The notes under the pieces were generated by a model. That model did no database searches and had not been told where the DNA came from. It saw only the letters and a list, made by a program, of their open reading frames with translations. From Shewanella indica (GTDB lineage Bacteria; Pseudomonadota; Gammaproteobacteria; Enterobacterales; Shewanellaceae), in assembly GCF_002836975.1 (NCBI RefSeq), contig NZ_NIJK01000032.1:1-64000 (forward strand): a stretch of 64,000 nt of DNA. The letters are read 5' to 3'. Position 1 is the first letter of the stretch, and every line of letters begins with the position of its first letter. Below are positions 1 to 6,524 of the stretch, one piece after another. The position numbers were made by a program, and so were the translations under genes.

Positions 1-30
1 GTCCATCCATTTTGAAGGACGACTGGATGC

Positions 31-627
31 TCACATCGATCTGTGATTTTTAACGTGACACAGAATTTTGAACACCCTCAAATCCTGTATAGATGAAACG
101 CTCTCAGAATTAGAATTATTTAATCCTATGCAACGTTTTCCATTTTCATTCCAGCAATAAAATAAACTTTCTAACTGTGATGCATATGAAAAATTTGCTC
201 CATATGAGGATGCAAGCTCGGAATAGTAAATGATATCATTGTTGTTAAATGCTATTCCCAATGGAGATAAGTCAACACAAATCAACCAGGTTTCTACAGA
301 CTTAGTGGATTCTGAAGCAAAAAACTGTAGCTTACTGAGGTCGTGACTAAGTCCTTTACCTTTACTTTCAACCTCTTTCATCTTAGCTAAGGAGTTTCGA
401 TGACCATTGGCACCCGCTTTAATCTCAATGGCAAATATCTTTTCACCACTATCAATACAAAAATCGATAGCGCCGCCATTGACTGGTTGTTCGCGCCAGA
501 TCTGGCTTTGATCAAAATGCTTCCTGGCCTCATGATAAAAAATCGATTGGAACACCCCCTCCGAACCACAAACCAAACTAGCCTCTGAATAAAAACCTTT
601 TAGTAACGCGTCAAACTTGGCGTCCAT
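31..627 (-). CDS. PD-(D/E)XK nuclease-like hypothetical protein (198 aa)
   Basis: Not recognised as a named family. Around residues 52-71 it has the arrangement of a PD-(D/E)XK nuclease core: an acidic residue in 'GAIDF' (D55), then a hydrophobic beta strand carrying 'AIEIKAG' (E68-x-K70). A possible upstream helix glutamate (E33) lies in 'YHEAR'. A DNA or RNA endonuclease role is therefore inferred. The ATG is preceded by AGGAGTGAATT. This ribosome binding site overlaps the stop codon of the preceding 562-aa gene, with only 9 bases between the genes, so the two should be cotranscribed and translationally coupled. Base composition is AT-rich compared with the core genes to the right, consistent with acquired DNA. 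The C-terminal third has no recognisable motif. What lies downstream is cut off by the window edge. Confidence 0.7.
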   Translation of the reverse strand: MDAKFDALLKGFYSEASLVCGSEGVFQSIFYHEARKHFDQSQIWREQPVNGGAIDFCIDSGEKIFAIEIKAGANGHRNSLAKMKEVESKGKGLSHDLSKLQFFASESTKSVETWLICVDLSPLGIAFNNNDIIYYSELASSYGANFSYASQLESLFYCWNENGKRCIGLNNSNSESVSSIQDLRVFKILCHVKNHRSM

Positions 628-636
628 AATTCACTC

Positions 637-2325
637 CTAAAATATTGGCTTTGAATAACTATAAAAATATCTTTTCATATCTTTAATATCTTCCTTAAAA
701 GACTCATCTCTATTTACATATGGATTTTTCTTTAAAGCATACTCAGCAGTTAGCATCATCTCTTCCATAATCATTTTAAAATTTTCATGAAAAACATCTT
801 TAAACAATCTTACAGATGGAAAAGCACTGGAACCAATATCTGTAAAAAATCTATATTCTGGGATTTCTGTGCCATCGTAATCATCAACACTTGAATAAAT
901 AAAATCATTGAGAGTTAAAAGTGAAAATCCATCAATATCAGAAAAAAAACAAGGCAGCATTCGCCCGTTATTTAGATCTGGCATTAGAACAAAATACAAC
1001 AATCCATAAAAATTATTAGGGATATCTTTTCGTTGGCTAACTAGCTTTCTAGCTTCACTCAATAATTTGGCACTTTCTTGCGCATATTTATATGTAGGAA
1101 CATACGAGTTAGGATGATCCAATATATCATATTCACATATACCTATTAGTATGTGAGGAAATTGCTTCAGAAAAACATCCTCACCACACCCATAATTGAC
1201 TATCTTCTTAACTATGGAAGAATCTTCCTCTGTGAGTTCAAAATACTTAGAGCACCGAAATTCAAACCTATCCAAATAATAACTTATACGTTTAAAAACA
1301 AACACCTCAAGTATGCAACCACTCAACAACTCCCAATCGCCTTTTTGAAATGATTTAAATTTTAATTCGGATATCCCTGAAATTTTCAATTGGGTTTCAA
1401 AGTAATCTAACAAAGCTCGCAATGAACTCCGACTTAGTCTGTCAAGGTCGAACTCTTCCGGTAAAATTTCATCTACATCCTCAGCTACATCTTCGAACTC
1501 ACATCCTTGAATATAGCCATATTTAAGTAATTCAGAATATAAATTTCTCAATATATCCAAACCTAAATCATCAACAACGATTTTATTCCACTCTTCTTTT
1601 GACAATGAAGATAATGGTTTATTAAGCAAATCTGGGTCCAATTTCTCTACCAAACAAAACAATTGACTTGATGTCAGACTAAACAGGTCAACACCAGCAA
1701 AGTTTATGTCCACTTCTAAAAGAGTACCATTTTCAACAAAATACTCTACTTGCAATCTTGCCGCCTCTTTATAAAATGGAATCAAGCTATATTTCTCATC
1801 AACTATATCTGCCATATTGTAAACTTGCTCTTCAATCATCTCTGTCAAACCTAACTTCTCTTTACCACCTAAAAAACTAGTATCTTTAATAAGATCACTT
1901 AACAGACGGTCCAATGAAACGTAACGTCTATCGCTGCTCATTTTTTTTTGTAAATAATTAATAAACCTAAGCCAAATTGATGTATCACCAGTGATCCTTT
2001 TCTTCTTATTATCGATGCTATTTAAACGACACCTGGAGAAATCAACATTAAATGCCTGTTCGCTCCCATAGTCTTTTGAAAAGTCAACCTTGGATGCTGT
2101 CAACCCATATTTAGAAGCTATAGAGTTAAATCTGTAGGCCATTAATCTTCTATCATTAGAGGGGATTTTCCCTCTAAAGCTCTTAAACTTATTACTGATA
2201 ACTCTTTCTTTTTCAGCAATAACCTTGATTTCCAGTTCCATATCCTGAAGCTTTTCTGCATTGGTATTTTCACCACGCAATGATTCTTTGGAATCTATGG
2301 CATTGGTTTTCTTTTCACTTTTCAT
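637..2325 (-). CDS. Unknown 562-aa protein, middle gene of an accessory operon
   Basis: I do not recognise this protein. The first 50 residues are charged and Lys/Glu-rich, likely helical or coiled coil. The remainder is a soluble-looking alpha/beta sequence with no signal peptide, no membrane segment, no Walker motif and no obvious nuclease motif. The ATG follows AGGGTAGTAGAT. The gene sits between a DUF4258-like small protein (21-base gap upstream) and a PD-(D/E)XK-like protein (9-base gap downstream), all on one strand. Low GC and unusual codon use (many AAA, TTA, ATA) mark it as foreign to the neighbouring chromosome. Possible roles are sensor or effector-regulator of a small defence module; this is inference from context only. 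Confidence 0.65.
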   Translation of the reverse strand: MKSEKKTNAIDSKESLRGENTNAEKLQDMELEIKVIAEKERVISNKFKSFRGKIPSNDRRLMAYRFNSIASKYGLTASKVDFSKDYGSEQAFNVDFSRCRLNSIDNKKKRITGDTSIWLRFINYLQKKMSSDRRYVSLDRLLSDLIKDTSFLGGKEKLGLTEMIEEQVYNMADIVDEKYSLIPFYKEAARLQVEYFVENGTLLEVDINFAGVDLFSLTSSQLFCLVEKLDPDLLNKPLSSLSKEEWNKIVVDDLGLDILRNLYSELLKYGYIQGCEFEDVAEDVDEILPEEFDLDRLSRSSLRALLDYFETQLKISGISELKFKSFQKGDWELLSGCILEVFVFKRISYYLDRFEFRCSKYFELTEEDSSIVKKIVNYGCGEDVFLKQFPHILIGICEYDILDHPNSYVPTYKYAQESAKLLSEARKLVSQRKDIPNNFYGLLYFVLMPDLNNGRMLPCFFSDIDGFSLLTLNDFIYSSVDDYDGTEIPEYRFFTDIGSSAFPSVRLFKDVFHENFKMIMEEMMLTAEYALKKNPYVNRDESFKEDIKDMKRYFYSYSKPIF

Positions 2326-2346
2326 ATCTACTACCCTTTTTGCCTA

Positions 2347-2625
2347 TTACTTTCTATTCTTTTTGAAATGCTTGTTTTTCCTTGCAACGGTTAATATTGT
2401 ATCTCCACTTATAACAACATAAACTCCAATTAATTTTGATAACAACAGCTTTGCAAACTGGTGGCCAAGATAAGTATTAGCCTTCCTACAAGAAGATTTG
2501 GTCATGAGATATATTTCACAGCCTTTATGATATTCACAGCACCCAAACTCCATGACCAAATCGACCATAATTTGACTTACTCCACGTTGACCCATTCTCT
2601 GAATCGCATGTGCTGATGTGTTCAT
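2347..2625 (-). CDS. DUF4258-like small protein (92 aa)
   Basis: The N-terminal 'SAHAIQRMGQRGVS' followed by a short helix and a beta-rich tail ('GVYVVISGDTILTVAR') matches my recollection of the DUF4258 family, small proteins with a RelE/BECR-like appearance and the signature H...R..RG. An upstream TTG in frame at 2655 would add ten residues. I chose the ATG at 2625, preceded by GGGG about eight bases upstream, because it begins the conserved part. Function is unknown; DUF4258 proteins are often found in mobile DNA and toxin-like contexts. It is the first gene of a three-gene leftward operon, and TGGATA repeats lie just upstream. Confidence 0.6.
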   Translation of the reverse strand: MNTSAHAIQRMGQRGVSQIMVDLVMEFGCCEYHKGCEIYLMTKSSCRKANTYLGHQFAKLLLSKLIGVYVVISGDTILTVARKNKHFKKNRK

Positions 2626-2655
2626 ACTAATGCCCCATATGTGATGACACCTCAA

Positions 2656-2898
2656 ACTATAGCTCTAACAACAATTAATAAAACATCCATTTTTCATATA
2701 GATACATGATTTATGGCCACTATGGTGGATAGTTAAATGGATATAATGATGGATATATTTATCATTTGGTATGGATATAAGTATGGCCGTAATAATTGCA
2801 TTTAATGCAAAATTTATAATTAACATATAAAAACAAACAGTTAGCTTCAAGTTTGAAAGTGTAATTGTGAGTATTTCTGCATTACGTTAACGGATTAC
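2656..2898. promoter_or_regulatory. AT-rich divergent control region with TGGATA repeats
   Basis: This gap separates the leftward DUF4258 operon from the rightward PDDEXK_5-like gene. The word TGGATA occurs at 2726, 2738, 2750 and 2772. The first three are exactly 12 bases apart and the fourth 22 bases further. ATGGCC also occurs twice, at 2713 and 2783, flanking the set. Regularly spaced copies near one helical turn suggest binding sites for a repressor or other DNA-binding protein. A 61-codon open frame here (2665-2850) looks like chance. Confidence 0.4.
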
Positions 2899-3195
2899 AT
2901 GCGAGCGGGTGCTATGTCCCTTACTGACCATGGCAGTAAAACGGATATACTCATATCCGATGGCAGACAGTTTTACCGTATCCAGGTAAATTCATTACAA
3001 ACCAATGATGAGAGTACTGAGGTGGATTCCCAGTGGCCCAAGGATAAGATTGACTATGTGCTGTATTTCTCCCGTGGGGGGAATTGGGGTTACATCACCC
3101 CACCTTTTCAAGGGCGTGTGAGACTGAATCGAAAAGGCCACATCCGGTTTCATCAGCACCCGAAAAACTTCAATATGGCGTTTGCCAGAATCTGA
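2899..3195 (+). CDS. PDDEXK_5-like (intron-endonuclease type) small protein, possibly inactive
   Basis: The sequence 'DHGSKTDILISDGRQFYRIQV' and the later 'YVLYFSRGGNWGYI' resemble small proteins of the group-I-intron-endonuclease type PD-(D/E)XK family (PDDEXK_5), as far as I recall it. In that family the second strand normally ends in Q-V-K, with the lysine catalytic. Here the residue is asparagine ('IQVNS'), so the nuclease may be dead. Either the ATG at 2899 or the one at 2914 could be the start; the second begins at the conserved part. No clear ribosome binding site is visible. The gene ends about 120 bases before the ssrA 3'-end fragment, placing it at the edge of an inserted element. 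Confidence 0.55.
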   Translation: MRAGAMSLTDHGSKTDILISDGRQFYRIQVNSLQTNDESTEVDSQWPKDKIDYVLYFSRGGNWGYITPPFQGRVRLNRKGHIRFHQHPKNFNMAFARI

Positions 3196-3315
3196 CCGAG
3201 AATGAGTTCAAAAAATGGACACTTTAGATTTTAGTAACCCATTTGGTAACACACACAAAAACTGAACTTTAAATAATCCATTAGTATCAATGCAATAAAA
3301 GCCCTGTTCAGAGGA

Positions 3316-3329
3316 CGCCGCCTCCACCA
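3316..3329 (+). other. tmRNA (ssrA) 3'-end fragment, putative attachment-site remnant
   Basis: CGCCGCCTCCACCA reads as the last bases of a tmRNA. The acceptor strand CGCCTCC plus ACCA would pair with a 5' GGGGGCG, with T opposite G3, the alanine-identity G-U pair of tmRNA. It is followed nine bases later by a strong terminator, as at genuine ssrA genes. No T-loop or other tmRNA body precedes it, so only the 3' end is present. This is the expected scar of an element integrated at an ssrA 3' end. A tRNA-Ala end would also fit the G-U pair, but the sequence is less like gammaproteobacterial tRNA-Ala. Inferred, not proven. Confidence 0.5.
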
Positions 3330-3337
3330 AATAAAAC

Positions 3338-3369
3338 AAAGGGTTAGCAGAAATGCTAACCCTTTTTCT
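3338..3369 (+). terminator. Strong rho-independent terminator after the ssrA fragment
   Basis: A perfect stem AAAGGGTTAGCA / TGCTAACCCTTT closes a GAAA tetraloop and runs into TTCTTT. It lies just downstream of the ssrA-like 3' end and probably was its terminator. Confidence 0.8.
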
Positions 3370-3928
3370 TTGCCGATTTATTGAAAATGGCAGCAAAGTG
3401 GCAGCAGAGAAATTGCGGAGTGCTGCCACTTCCCTTCTTTTCAGTTCTGGATCCTCTCAATGTCTTATTGATCAACTGCTTTAGTATGGCCGCCGTTTTC
3501 TGGCTTTCTCTCATACCCTCACGTAATCCACGCAAAACCCCGTGCTGCTGCGGCTTTCACTCCTGCATCCATGGTCAATCCAACCTAGTGGAACTGTAAA
3601 ACAGTGAAATTAACCGCGATCTTTTCAGATCTTCCATCCTTTCTCAGGCCCAGTGTCTGCGCTTGGTGGCGCCATAAACTGAACAAATTCAAAACTGAAA
3701 AAAAATTGAGGTGCAAACTGCGCAGGAGGGTGAGGAAGAGTGCGAATTTCGTGACGTAGAATTGCGTAGGTGGTGATTTACGTGGCCAGAATAGCCAGCC
3801 GCGTCTGTGCTGCAGCATCGTCAGTTTTGATTGTTGGGTGGGGCTTTACTGTGGGCTGATATGAAAAACGGCTCAGGTTCCTGGTGGGAGCTGAGCCGGT
3901 ATCGAGTAAATACTGGGTTGTCTATGGC
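3370..3928. other. Gene-free accessory stretch
   Basis: No convincing gene. A leftward frame of 52 codons (3514 to 3356, beginning 'MRESQKTAAILKQL') has a coding-like look, but its stop lies inside the terminator stem, it has no proper ribosome binding site and an in-frame stop closes it upstream. I treat it as debris. The other short open frames here run across the ssrA fragment or terminator and read as artefacts. Confidence 0.4.
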
Positions 3929-4165
3929 TTACTTGGTGATTGGGTCTAGCCTGGCCTTTTGCGCGGCTGCTGCACTCGCCGTCTCCAGCCTCATTAGGTG
4001 CCGGGCTGGTGCTGTGGGTATGACTGGCACAGATGGTTGCCAGCTCGGCTACCGTTTCCATGAGTTCAGATAGCAGCTTGAGCACGTTTTCATCTTCACT
4101 GCCCAGCCACGTTTTTGGGCTGCTGTAATCCTTTGACACGCTGGCGATCACCTCGCGGGTTTAGC
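3929..4165 (-). pseudogene. Frameshifted C-terminal fragment of a phage-type protein
   Basis: The leftward frame reads 'SKDYSSPKTWLGSEDENVLKL' in part, then 'LLSELMETVAELATICASHTHS' in part, a pattern I associate with tail/baseplate-type phage proteins that end in a His-rich region. After 'APNEA', near 3984-3990, the frame drifts into unlikely sequence. Skipping one G restores 'ETASAAAAQKARLDPITK' and a TAA stop at 3929, a natural-looking end. A TAA blocks the frame just upstream of 4160, so the N-terminal part is gone. The result is a decayed, truncated gene, evidence of an old prophage. The exact phage family is uncertain. Confidence 0.5.
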
Positions 4166-4173
4166 ATCAGTGT

Positions 4174-4242
4174 GAAACATCAAAAAGATATGGCTGTCCT
4201 GTATTTTTGAAACATCAAAAAGATATGGCTGTCCTGTATTTT
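4174..4242. repeat. Tandem 35-bp duplication
   Basis: Two head-to-tail copies (4174-4208 and 4209-4242) begin GAAACATCAAAAAGATATGG and differ only at the last base. No gene overlaps them. They lie just beyond the phage-gene fragment. Confidence 0.85.
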
Positions 4243-4479
4243 CGCTCGACCAAGTAACGCTACCTCAATATCGAGTCAGAGTAAGTGGTACTGACTCTTG
4301 TTGCTAAAGCCCGAAACACACTTTTGCCCCATTCCTTGTTAACGCATTTACTCAGTGGTAGATCGTGCCACTGGAAACGCAGTACTTTTCCTCATGGCTG
4401 GCGGTAGAGGCCCAGTGCCAGAAAACCTCCAGAAATTGTGTGTGATAGCGAGTGCTCGTACGATAATAGATTTTCTTCT

Positions 4480-4509
4480 TTGACTCAATTAATCTAAATC
4501 TCTTAATAT
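4480..4509 (+). promoter_or_regulatory. Predicted sigma-70 promoter of the HEPN-type gene
   Basis: TTGACT at 4480-4485 and TAATAT at 4504-4509 are separated by 18 bases. They lie about 50 bases upstream of the TTG start at 4557, so this is a plausible vegetative promoter. Confidence 0.5.
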
Positions 4510-4556
4510 GCAATAATACGTCTATCATATTGATGGTAATTTACAGGATCTAATCA

Positions 4557-5834
4557 TTGGATACTTCATTCGCTAGCAGCATAACCGCCGATTTGTCTAA
4601 CGCATTCTTTTACTGTCCCAAGGATGGAGTTCCATCTATTCAGATAGGTAAACCCATGGCTGGAGATATCATTTTCTGGCTTAAATATAATGATGAAGAT
4701 GTAAACAAATGTGCTAGCAGACTGATTAAAGAGTTAGGTCGTGAATTAGGTATCAGTAATATCCAGAGTGCAAAGGAGATACTTCTAAAATTCTGCTCGT
4801 ATGCATTTAATACTATTGATGCGGATTTTTTATCGTTAACTAGTCTGGATGAGCCAGTAAGTACCATATTCTCACAACACCATCGCAATAATCTAAGTGC
4901 TTTGTTTGTAGACCACATCGACTCTCAAAAGGTTCTTAAACCATACGTCTACACTATTCGGTATGCTAATACAGACGGGGTGCATAGGCTCACTAATAAC
5001 TTATGTATTTATGGTTCAGGTCAAATAGAAAGCCTACTTGGCGATATGAGAGCGCGAACTGGAATAAACTTTCCTTTAGAAGCACTGGATGATAAAGATT
5101 TGCTCCGTGATCCTATCGGGAGGTATAAGCTACTGCCTGATAGTTCTGCTGTTTTGGTTTATGCACGCTCAATAAATGAAGCTGTCGAAGAGCTAGACAG
5201 GTTATTTGGTGCACTATGCGCGACTATCGATGGTCCTTTGAGAATCAATCAAGATACAGTTGATTGTAGAATAAATTCTTTTGATCCTACGAGCATTACC
5301 ACTCGCCAAATAAGATCTAACCTACCTTCTGTTTATGAGATAAACCTGAGCGATGAAGTTGTTGGCAATCTACGGAAGATTTTTTCTTCTCCCACTAAGA
5401 GAATGAAATCTGCACTATCTTTTATCGCTCATGGGTGGACCCATGATAAACGAGAGAGGTTCCTAAACCAATTTATTGCGTTAGATGCACTGTACGGTAC
5501 AGAAAGAAATAACAAGGCTTCTATAGTTGGTGGGGTGAGTAGAGATGCTTGTGATATCGTAGGAATCGAATCAAAAATAAAAACTATTTACGAATTGAGG
5601 AGTAAGTTTGTACATGGGGAAATATCAATATTCTCAAACCATGGCAAATACCCTAAATTTGTTGATGAACACGGTATCGACCCGATTGAATCATTGTTTG
5701 AGATTGTAAGAGTATGCGCTCTCAACTATCAAGGGGTATACAAGGTAGAACAACCTGATACGGTTAACCTTAGAGTACCCAAAGGGCTAGTTAGAGAGTT
5801 TGAGAAGAAGATAAGCGAATATTCCAGAACGTAG
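4557..5834 (+). CDS. Apea-like HEPN-domain protein (425 aa), candidate RNase effector
   Basis: The N-terminal 250 residues are not recognised. The C-terminal part has the appearance of an Apea-like HEPN domain: a helix 'RFLNQFIALDALYG', then 'IYELRSKFVHGE', in which R348 and H353 form an Rx4H motif, the usual HEPN RNase signature. HEPN proteins commonly act as RNases in abortive infection or toxin systems, so a defence role is inferred. The start is TTG at 4557 with ACAGGA about nine bases upstream; the next in-frame ATG (residue 34) would shorten it. The gene stands alone, with a predicted promoter upstream and no antitoxin-like partner adjacent. AT-rich composition suggests acquisition. Confidence 0.65.
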   Translation: MDTSFASSITADLSNAFFYCPKDGVPSIQIGKPMAGDIIFWLKYNDEDVNKCASRLIKELGRELGISNIQSAKEILLKFCSYAFNTIDADFLSLTSLDEPVSTIFSQHHRNNLSALFVDHIDSQKVLKPYVYTIRYANTDGVHRLTNNLCIYGSGQIESLLGDMRARTGINFPLEALDDKDLLRDPIGRYKLLPDSSAVLVYARSINEAVEELDRLFGALCATIDGPLRINQDTVDCRINSFDPTSITTRQIRSNLPSVYEINLSDEVVGNLRKIFSSPTKRMKSALSFIAHGWTHDKRERFLNQFIALDALYGTERNNKASIVGGVSRDACDIVGIESKIKTIYELRSKFVHGEISIFSNHGKYPKFVDEHGIDPIESLFEIVRVCALNYQGVYKVEQPDTVNLRVPKGLVREFEKKISEYSRT

Positions 5835-6049
5835 AATATTCACAAACTGAACTTGTACCATCAACACTAGACGGTATGTCAAATGACTTTGCTATACCTG
5901 TGTTAATTAATTGGTTGCTAATTTAGCGGTCACTGGCTCATTTTTGTCCAGAAACGAGCTACAGCTTTACCATGTATCGTGTGATCACCATATCGGTCAG
6001 ATGTATGTGAAAATGCAGGCCGGATCACCATCACCGGCCCGTGTGCTTT

Positions 6050-6247
6050 CTACTTGTGGCTGCCAAACGGCCAGCGTCTCATTTTGTCGATTTGATCGAC
6101 CGATCGCGTCATGTCCTTATATGCACGACCGGCCAACCTGTTTTGGAATAGCTTCATTTTGTCGGCAATGGCTTTCACCTTCAGGGCGTGTCCGGTGTTG
6201 TGCAGCACTGCCCCAAAAAAACCTATAAAAGTATTCACAAATCCCAC
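6050..6247 (-). CDS. Possible small protein (65 aa), unknown
   Basis: A leftward ATG frame beginning 'MGFVNTFIGFFGAVLHNTGH' has a hydrophobic N-terminus and a basic C-terminus. Its codon use looks more coding-like than the surrounding gap. It begins just left of the terminator at 6277 and lacks a good ribosome binding site. It could be a phage remnant or a small membrane-associated protein. The rest of the gap from 5835 to 6276 shows no other gene. Confidence 0.3.
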   Translation of the reverse strand: MGFVNTFIGFFGAVLHNTGHALKVKAIADKMKLFQNRLAGRAYKDMTRSVDQIDKMRRWPFGSHK

Positions 6248-6276
6248 GATTTAAGGCTGATATAAGTACCAATAGA

Positions 6277-6298
6277 AAAAGGCGCCGAAGCGCCTTTT
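6277..6298 (-). terminator. Former guaA terminator (now separated from guaA)
   Basis: AAAAGGCGC / GCGCCTTTT with a CGAA loop, read leftwards as a stem followed by TTTTT. It lies 22 bases beyond the displaced guaA 3' end at 6320, which is where the original guaA terminator would be. Confidence 0.7.
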
Positions 6299-6319
6299 AA
6301 ATAGATATCCCGAGAGGGC

Positions 6320-6340
6320 TTATTCCCACTCGATGATTAA
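6320..6340 (-). other. Displaced copy of the guaA 3' end (attachment-site scar)
   Basis: On the minus strand this reads ATC-GAG-TGG-GAA-TAA, that is I-E-W-E-stop, the same last residues as the functional guaA at 10138. The codons differ only at synonymous positions. Fourteen of 19 bases match, with the block TCCCACTC (6324-6331 and 10142-10149) identical. A terminator follows, as after a normal guaA. This is what remains when an element inserts in the guaA 3' end and supplies a replacement end. Confidence 0.7.
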
Positions 6341-6388
6341 TGCTGTCTTAAAACACTATAAAATCAATAAAATAGCATTATCTCTGCA

Positions 6389-6400
6389 TGTCGATACCAT
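6389..6400 (+). repeat. TGTCGATACCAT, left copy
   Basis: Exact 12-base match to 9981-9992 at the other end of the guaA island, followed here by AAATACCATGG. It may be a recombinase arm site. The flanking DNA from 6341 to 6524 holds no gene. Confidence 0.5.
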
Positions 6401-6524
6401 ACAAAATACCATGGTAAGAAAACTTGGAGACTGTACTGATCGTGTCGCCCGACGCAAAACGCTTTTAGACTGACAACTTGCACACCACAAAGGATATTCG
6501 TCCAAAAGCGGTTATTCAAAGAAG

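Noticed and set aside
2665-2850. 61-codon leftward frame in the AT-rich spacer
   Set aside because: Overlaps the repeat-containing control region, no ribosome binding site, low-complexity sequence.
3208-3818. Several short open frames around the ssrA fragment
   Set aside because: They run through the tmRNA 3' end or its terminator and give the well-known artefact-type translation 'FYLVEAAS'.
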